Below, piece after piece: positions 56,758-64,000 of a stretch of 64,000 nt of DNA. The stretch covers positions 62,001 through 126,000 of the forward strand of contig JAPEVC010000088.1 in assembly GCA_027946555.1 (NCBI GenBank), written 5' to 3'. The position numbers were made by a program, and so were the translations under genes. Source of the stretch: Gnomoniopsis sp. IMI 355080 (lineage: Eukaryota > Ascomycota > Sordariomycetes > Diaporthales > Gnomoniaceae). Below the pieces are notes generated by a model. It had not been told where the DNA came from. It was given only the letters and a program-made list of their open reading frames with translations, and ran no database searches. Position 1 is the stretch's first letter, and the number at the start of each line of letters is the position of its first letter.

Positions 56758-59700
56758 ATGGGCCCGGGAGTTGGTCAAGGGACAGCGGCGATTTCACTCG
56801 GAAAGGGCGAAGAGAAAAGACGTGGGATTATGGAGATGTTTGATTGAGCCCAGACAGCCTGGACTCGTTCTGGAAATGAGTCGCGCAGAAAGTATCTCCT
56901 AGGGTGGCGTGGATGCGCAGGTAGGCACTGGGGTCCTGCGTGTACGACCGACGAACAGGTCTCGATGAGGCCTGAGCGTGCAGTGTGATGGAGCCGGAGG
57001 CTGCTCGGGGCTTTGAGGAGGGACAAGGCGCCTGACCAGGGGATTGACTATCCTGGCAAGGCTGGACTGGCAGTGTGTGCCACGGCCACGGAGGTCGGTA
57101 TCTCTCTTGCTGGTCCTTAAAAGCGTTGGATAAGTCCCAGGAAGGAGGAACAAAAACGGCAAAAGCTCCTTATGCAATGGATCTATGGGAAAAGTGTGGA
57201 TTTGTCGCACAAAGTCCTCGGGCTGGGGACGATGTTTCAGAGGGGTTGTATCAGCAATGCTGCTGCTGGTCCCGAATGCGGGCGAAGCCTGTCGGGGCAG
57301 CAGATCGTTGTATCTGTCTGGTATTTGAAAGCGTGAGTAAGGTTCGTACGTTTGCTGGGCGCTGTGTGCTCTTTTGGAACCGTTGCTGAGGCGGGGCTAT
57401 CTGCATGTGCAGAGAGTGCATGCTTCTCGGGCAACTCTCTGATGGTGGATCTTCCCGGATGCCGCTTGCTGATCACTGCGGGCTGAGATGAAACTGTAAA
57501 TGGAATCCGTGAGGTTGCGATTCGGTCACTATGGTGGCATATTTTGTGACGAGTGACTGTCGCGGCAGTAGACAATGTGCAAGTCGAATGCGGCGGCGGC
57601 GAGTGATGCCTGGCAGATCAGTCCGGTCGTCCTCTTGCTTTCAAGTTTGTCCTTCCAGCGGAATGATTGTCGTGAGTCTTGACGACGCTCAGCTTATCAC
57701 AATGCAAACAAGACCAGGATGCTTTCGTATGGTGGAGATTCAAGATCAAGTGGAGTGTGCTTCGCGGTGGTCGGGAAGAGGGGCCACCTCAATTGATTTG
57801 GTAGCTATTGAAATGGTGCTTGATAGGATCTGAGATGTTTGAGGAGTGGAAATTAGGTTGACGAGGATGACAGCAAGCAGGCTGGACGCCAACGAGGCAG
57901 AAGAATGGCCCCGTTTGGCCCCCAAGACGCCGAGGGTCGCTCGTCCCGGCGCAGAACAGGCAAAGAAGGTGCCTGGGACGTCGCAGTCAGGGCTCGTAAT
58001 AATTGAGATTGACGGAATTGGCTGAGCCCTGAGGATGGAATGGCTGCGCTGTGTGGCAGCAAATGTGACGTTTCGGCGCGTCCAGTGGCCTTGGGAATGG
58101 ATCTTGTCAACCAGTAGCATTCACCCAGCAGCCATTCCCCTGGTTGCAGAGGGCGAGCCTTGGGATGCTTTCCCTGCTATTGGAGGAGGGTGGGCCCTGG
58201 CGACAGTGATCGATGGTCGGCGACGGGGATTGCCTCGTGTCCCCAGATGACCCGTCGACGTCGAGTTGCAAAGGTCCAAGGAGGCAGCGAGGACCCTTCT
58301 CGGAGCCGGAGTGGACCCTACAGCAAGATGTTGGATGTCGGGACGGCGCGATGTTTTGTATCCACGCGGTCTAGAATTTTAGCCAGTTCCTTTGACGGAC
58401 GGATGACCGACCTGGCTGCGTGCCTACCTAGCTAAATGGCACAACGGATCGAGCAGCGCCTTGGAAGCGCAGGCGTTGAATCCAGCAGACTGGGAGGGGA
58501 GGGGGGCACGGGAGCAGGGGTTGACAAGTTCGAGCGCGCTCTTGTCGACGGGCGTCTTTTAGCCTCGATGCTCTAGGCTAAGCCGGATTGGGACCCAAGC
58601 CCCCTCTCGAAGGAGCCAAGGTTCACCGAGTTGGTTTGCAGGACTAGGCCTGACGGGGAACGACGGGGAACAACGGCCTTGCGACCCCCTGCCAGCTTCC
58701 AGAGCATTGGGTGGACATCTGGATAGCGTGCACATGGCATTCAGGGGGTCCACCTGGAAGCGAGACAAAAGCTACCACAAGTGCCCCAGTACACAGCACG
58801 GCGTAATGAGGATTCCGGGAATATTGTCCAGGGACCTGCGCTTGGTGCTCTCCGAGCGTCTTCAGTTTCACACCTCACCTAGGTATTATGCAACCTGACT
58901 GCGTGCCATAGGTACGTAGTAATGGGCCAGGTTCGACCTGGCTGTACGCACATACTATAGTAGGACCAGCTTTCACAATACAGAGCGAGACAGATATATC
59001 TAGCATAACAGTACTGACTTACTTGGGCACCACTACCATCATTCACGCCTGAAGTCGTCCCCATTTCCTTGCAATGCAAAGTGGACCATGCAATCCTGGC
59101 GCGAACTTGGATGCCTCCCTGCAAAACTTTAGATAGTAAGTTTGTAGAAACAGTGGCAGTGGTTCAAGTTGGGACGAATCATGCATTTGCAGCCCAGCTA
59201 CTATGTAAAGCTCAAGCAAGTCGCTCTTAAACAAGCTACCATATATGTCAATAGTGCATGTCTTCGCTACTAAAAGTAGGAAGCGGGACCAGCGGGTTAG
59301 CCCACATACATCTAGGTAGGTCAGGAGTCAATCAAGCCCCTACCTAAGCAGGTATGGACCTTGGCAGCTTGTGCAGGTCTTCATTGCGCTCTGCAATCTG
59401 CCGAGACCCGAGACCACCCCTCTCGAACAGACACAGACTGAAATAGTGGAAAATGGCTGCTGTACTCCGTATCCGTACAATCGAGCACTCCATCTCGTCC
59501 AACCCGCCCACACCACACGATCTTGGCCAGGCGACGTGAAGGTCTCGTCGGGGACTAATGCAGGCCTCCCGACACCTTCATCTGGTCTGGCACTGTTTCA
59601 TCATCTCGCCTTTGAGTAAAGTCGTGGGTCGTGCGACGCGTGTACGGGTATATGAAGATGTGGCTGCGACTATATAAATCACCCTAGATCGCAGCTAGCA

Positions 59701-62700
59701 TCGCCCGTACGAAGGAGATATATCTTCCAGCGCCGGTTTCATTGGCCAATTCTGTCTGGGTTAGTACGCGACACTACGTCGTCAGCTCATCTCGCAAGTT
59801 GAGCTCTGGGCAGCTAGATACTAGGTAGCTATCTGTGGGATAATGTACATACTACCATGGCTTCACTAGCAGCCTTCCCGCTTCCCTCTTCTGATAGTAC
59901 TATGTAAACAAGCAAGAGTCTGGAGCATTCCTCGTATGTCTTCAACGTCTTTTAACTGCCTATCTAGGTTACTCTCCAGAATGTGCCTATATCCTTCCTG
60001 TCATAGCTGGCCTGATCCCTCAAGTCCGAAGTACAACCGTCGCCTTTGTACTGTACCGTAGTACAGGGCTCCGAATCCACCATCTGCTCCACTTTCCATC
60101 CCTATATTCAGGGACACTCCTGCACGTCGCATTTGACCGTCACCTGCGGCCTAGCAACTGCGGTGAACTGGTGCCCAGCACCGCCAGCCTATTCGGATAT
60201 TGTTTGCCAGCGCTCTGACAATTTGACACCTGCCATTATTTATGCTTTCCTTATTAGCTCGACTCGGCGGACAATGTTTAGAAACTCGCAAGTCTTGCTC
60301 CATCCTGACTTACTCACCGATAGCTTTTTCTCTTTGCGGTAGGGGAAATTTCAGGGGGCGTGCATCCGGTCCCCACTAAAACTTGTGCTATTGTTTCCAG
60401 CAATACCAATGATTTGCCTTTCCTCGAATGGCGGCGGGGCTCCAATACCTTCAAATGCATAGCAACTCGGTGACAGACTTGCTACAGACGACGATATCGA
60501 TGGCCGTCACAGCTTCCAAGCACACATGAAACATTCACTCGGTACTAACGACATCTACTGTATCTCAAGAATTCGGTCCCTTGCGAAACATACGACCAAC
60601 GACAAAGATAATACCAATCTCATCGACCCCCCCCCCTCGGTTTAGACAGATGCGAAGGCCACAACTCAAGCTATCTCCAGTCTGGCGAAACTTAACCTCG
60701 GATCTGGAAAGAAAACAGCGCAAGCTCATGTGAATCTGACAGCATGAGCAGGTCGGCATGGCCCCCACACGGATGGCAACCTGCAGGATGCTCGATAGCT
60801 CATCCTGTTGGCGGAGGAAAAGCAACGTCGGGATTGCGACACAGTTTTTGACCTCTTTCAAAAAAAGACTAAACCTGGAATGGCTCGTCTGAACATGTTC
60901 CTAGATTGGGCCCAACTTGCTTTACATGTACCCATGATGTTCTCACGGTGGCTAACCGACCTGAACCCTGTGGTTGTTTCGACCTCTATAGTCCAATAGC
61001 AACCCAACCAACCCCAAACTTTACTGCCCCGCCATACCAGTGGCAGCAACGCAGACAGGCATGTTTTAATCGGTATAGCCACTCGGAGCAAGACTCTTGG
61101 ATGCTACTACGTGTTGCTGTAGCAGTCGTCCTGCCAGGACATTAGTAAAACCCGGTCCCGCGGCGCAGTCAACATGTTTACGACCTGGTCCATATTGCCA
61201 GGCCGAGTAAAGCACGGGATTACAATAGTAGCATGGACAGATCAATGGCACCAAGATGTAATCATTGCCCACACATCCAGACATCTATTTGTATCTTGCC
61301 TTCAAGCATGATAATACAGGCTCCCTCGGCCTCCTTACGACACACTGCATACCTCCTTCACTACGCCGCACGTTGGCCCAGCAGTGCGAGACAGCCTGAT
61401 GTTGCATCGCTTCCCCAACAGCATTGGTCATTCGATCATCGACGCAGTCCCAAGCTCAGCAATTAAGCCTTGCCATGTGCCGGAGTATCATCAGGAAGCA
61501 GTTGTTGCAATACGCCCAGGTTCTCTAAAAGCTCTGACGTCAACTATGGACAACTACTCTGGGCAGTACTACTCAGAGGGTCCAAGAACCTGCACGAGGG
61601 GCACCTTTTACAAAGCGTCACGTTGCTCGTCACCGTTGCTGAGGTCCAACGCTGCCTGCCTAGGTACGCAAGTATCCTCTGAGTGGGACATCATTTCGCC
61701 CAAACGTGGTACCCGAGCTCAAAATCACCAATAGTAGAGACCATTGTGCTGTGAACAATCCCTCGCGGAGGCAGACGTGTCCAAACTGACCCAGTAAAAT
61801 TTCCGCCCTGCACGTTATCGGACCGCATTATTTAAAGTTCGCGCCAAAACGCTTCGAGCATCAGTCTGCTCATGGACGGGCTCGAAGCTCAGCCCACCGC
61901 CCACTATCTGATTTGTGTTGGCGGGCAGATCACCCCACGCATTGTCACATATTTTACGAATGCAAATATATATACTTGCATGAGATTCTCAAGATAATCG
62001 ACTCGGAGAACCATAAATAGAGAACCTCAAATACACAACGCTCATCAGGAATGGGAAAAAGAACCATCTGCCGAGCTGGCCGTTTTGGCTTGCTTGACCA
62101 ATCATCTTATACGCTTCTCCGCTGTGGGACGCGGGCGGCGAGGCTAGCAAATCAATCTCGGAAGCGACCTAGGAAGCGACCTCAAAAGCGTCCCTTTTTC
62201 TTTTCTCTTGCACTGCCACCATGACTTGCGAAAACGAGGAAATCTGCACCTACATAATTTAACCCAGTATAATTAACAAAGACGCCACTCACACGGTCGA
62301 AACAACTCAATTCGGCCACGTGGGATCAAAGGATGCGGGTGGGCGCTCGGCCGAAAGTAACGGCCATCTTCGTAGTAACATCTTACCGAGTACGTATTTC
62401 GTGCTCTCAACAGGTTCACAAAAGTCAGAAAAATGTTCTACGAGCAGGTCGTTGCCGGCTATCGCCGGTGGGCCCCTATATAGCATCTACATATAGAGGC
62501 CACAGCGTTGGAGCCTCGTAGGAAGAAAGGAGGGGGGGGCTGTTTTCTTTCCGTGTCAAGTAGATAGGCCGCATGATGAAGGTATCGACATCAGGCCGAT
62601 TACCAGCTTCGTTTTGTCCGTGCCAAACCATTCCAGCAGGCTTGCGGCACGGTATTGTCAATACTGTAACAGGTTTTGTGATATTGATCATATAATATGT

Positions 62701-64000
62701 ATACCAACCAGCTTGCTAGTCCCATTGGCCATTACTAGTTGCAGTTTGACCGACCCGTTCGCCTGCAGAAGGCGAGTCAAGCCACAACCGCGATGTCGTG
62801 CGTCGGGCATCTTGCATTTCTGTTTCATGGCGGGTCCGCGAGTCGATCCTTTGTCATGGTGTGGTTGACGTTGCGGGCTGCTCAGCTAAAACGACCTACC
62901 ACAACGACAATAATGAACCTGGCCGCCTACCTTCCGAGACGTTCATTAGGATCGTCCGGCTTTCCTGGGGTAGTGGAGGAGGCGAGGGTAACAACGTGCT
63001 CCAAGAGATTCAAGGCTCGCCACGGCCGCTATAATCTCTCGGTACGTATCAAAAACTGATACCCACGAAGATGGTCAGATCGAAGACCCTGCCTCCTTCC
63101 TTCCTGGCCGGGCAGCCCTGCTGTCACTATTTGTGTACTATGTAGCCACACCATCCAAAATTCCACACAAGCCCTGCATCCCTCCTCAAGCCAAGACTTG
63201 GCTCGCTAATCAAGCCCGCAACGAGGCTATGTTTCCGGAATGTTAAGCAGGCCCCGCGGTACCTTGAGTCAAGATATGCAATGGCAATGATCGACATTTG
63301 TATTGTTCGCTAGAAACTCGGAGGACCAGAATGCCCGGGAGCGAGAAGGGCGTTCCTTGCGACGGCTAACAGACCGGTCTGGCTTTGCACGGGACTTCCC
63401 GAGCGTTGGCTGTCAAGCAAATTGGGCACGTCAACATCTCGAATGATGCTCGGTCGTTGAATGATCTAGGAAACCGGCGCCGGTGTCAGTTCGTTGGCGA
63501 GACCGAGATAATATCTGGACGTCCCACACTGGACAGATATCGCTCCACGTGGCGAAGCAGATGCGCACAAGCCTCGCAGAAAAGGGTCGTTGTGCACCGT
63601 CTTGATCAAAACTGACTCCCATTTATTGGGAAATGAATAGGTCTCGTATAACAGCCAACCCGCGAGTTTCGGTTTCCTCTTCACAGCTTCTTCAGTGCAA
63701 ATGGATGAAGATCGACCTTCTCATCAACTTAATCGCATATCACGTGGGAATTTCTGTGCACCTTTAAGCGTCTGAAGGGCTGCTGTCACCCGGTCAAACA
63801 GGTTCTTGCTCAGCACAGCTAGACAAAACAATGGTGGCCTTAGAGGGTCTGGGGGTTTATCCATCCCGTCACCCGAGGGCCACCCAGCCATGGTCGCGAG
63901 ACGCATTCTATAGCATGTGCGGGGAGTCATTTAGCCAGTCAGTACCTTCCAGCCACTGTTGAAAACTTTGGGCGAAGCGTCCATATAGTACCAGTGTCTT
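56758..64000. other. 7.2 kb without a supported gene
   Basis: The first kilobase should be the promoter and leader of the scaffold gene. Beyond it, frames stay under about 125 codons, use mixed strands, and show no family motif, signal peptide or splice chain I can defend. Visible items are a G-run cluster near 58492-58520, a perfect small hairpin near 58926-58942, an AGGAAGCGACCT direct repeat near 62160-62185, and CACCTAGGTA near 58874. Confidence 0.55.
58492..58520 (+). other. G-run cluster, possible G-quadruplex
   Basis: Five runs of three or more G within 29 bases (GGGAGGGGAGGGGGG, CACGGG, AGCAGGGG). Folding potential only; no gene context is known. Confidence 0.45.

Noticed and set aside
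57746..58120. 124-codon minus frame upstream of the scaffold gene
   Set aside because: No motif, and overlapping frames on both strands are equally open, as expected for GC-rich non-coding DNA.
58926..58942. Perfect 17-bp hairpin GCCAGGT-TCG-ACCTGGC, resembling a tRNA T-arm
   Set aside because: No acceptor, D or anticodon arm can be folded around it.
1..64000. CRISPR arrays, bacterial operons, phage or plasmid functions
   Set aside because: No repeat-spacer pattern, and all genes are eukaryotic with spliceosomal introns.

Overview
The window is nuclear DNA of a filamentous ascomycete (Pezizomycotina), most likely a Sordariomycete; the species cannot be named from the sequence. The evidence is short GT-AG introns of about 50-110 nt, an intron-bearing tRNA-Gly, and a gene set of HET-domain, Zn2Cys6, LysM/CBM18, secreted trypsin and subgroup-C-like chitinase genes beside LYS2, GPI13 and DRS2. 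Gene models were built by hand from open frames, splice consensus and family motifs.

Left part, about 0.6-27.7 kb, accessory in character. It holds an unrecognised 257-aa gene, an EBP-type sterol isomerase homologue with five exons, a secreted SGNH/GDSL hydrolase, a secreted protein of about 1338 aa that joins a NucA/NucB-type DNase domain, two CBM18 domains and a GH18 chitinase in one reading frame, and, divergently across a 1.5-kb promoter region, a LysM-3xCBM18-LysM secreted protein. These are followed by an F-box protein, tRNA-Gly(GCC), a proline-iminopeptidase-like hydrolase, a decayed DUF7702-like membrane protein, an ankyrin protein, a HET-domain protein, a secreted trypsin and a membrane-anchored Hsp70-like protein. 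The DNase-chitinase and LysM pair is the most notable system. The fusion recalls yeast killer toxins, in which a chitinase subunit docks on a rival's wall and a nuclease does the damage, while the LysM/CBM18 neighbour could protect the producer's own chitin.

Right part, about 28.5-56.8 kb, core in character. It holds GPI13 (GPI-anchor ethanolamine phosphate transferase 3), an MFS sugar transporter divergent from LYS2 (alpha-aminoadipate reductase), a regulator with two tandem Zn2Cys6 clusters, a sulfatase, the phospholipid flippase DRS2, and a RING-PH-VWA protein with the architecture of the Far1/Ste5 MAP-kinase scaffolds. The last 7.2 kb holds no gene I can support.

The perfect palindrome TACCTAGGTA occurs eight times, always between genes. 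Two imperfect inverted repeats (near 3.3 and 15.3 kb) look like small mobile elements or structured DNA.
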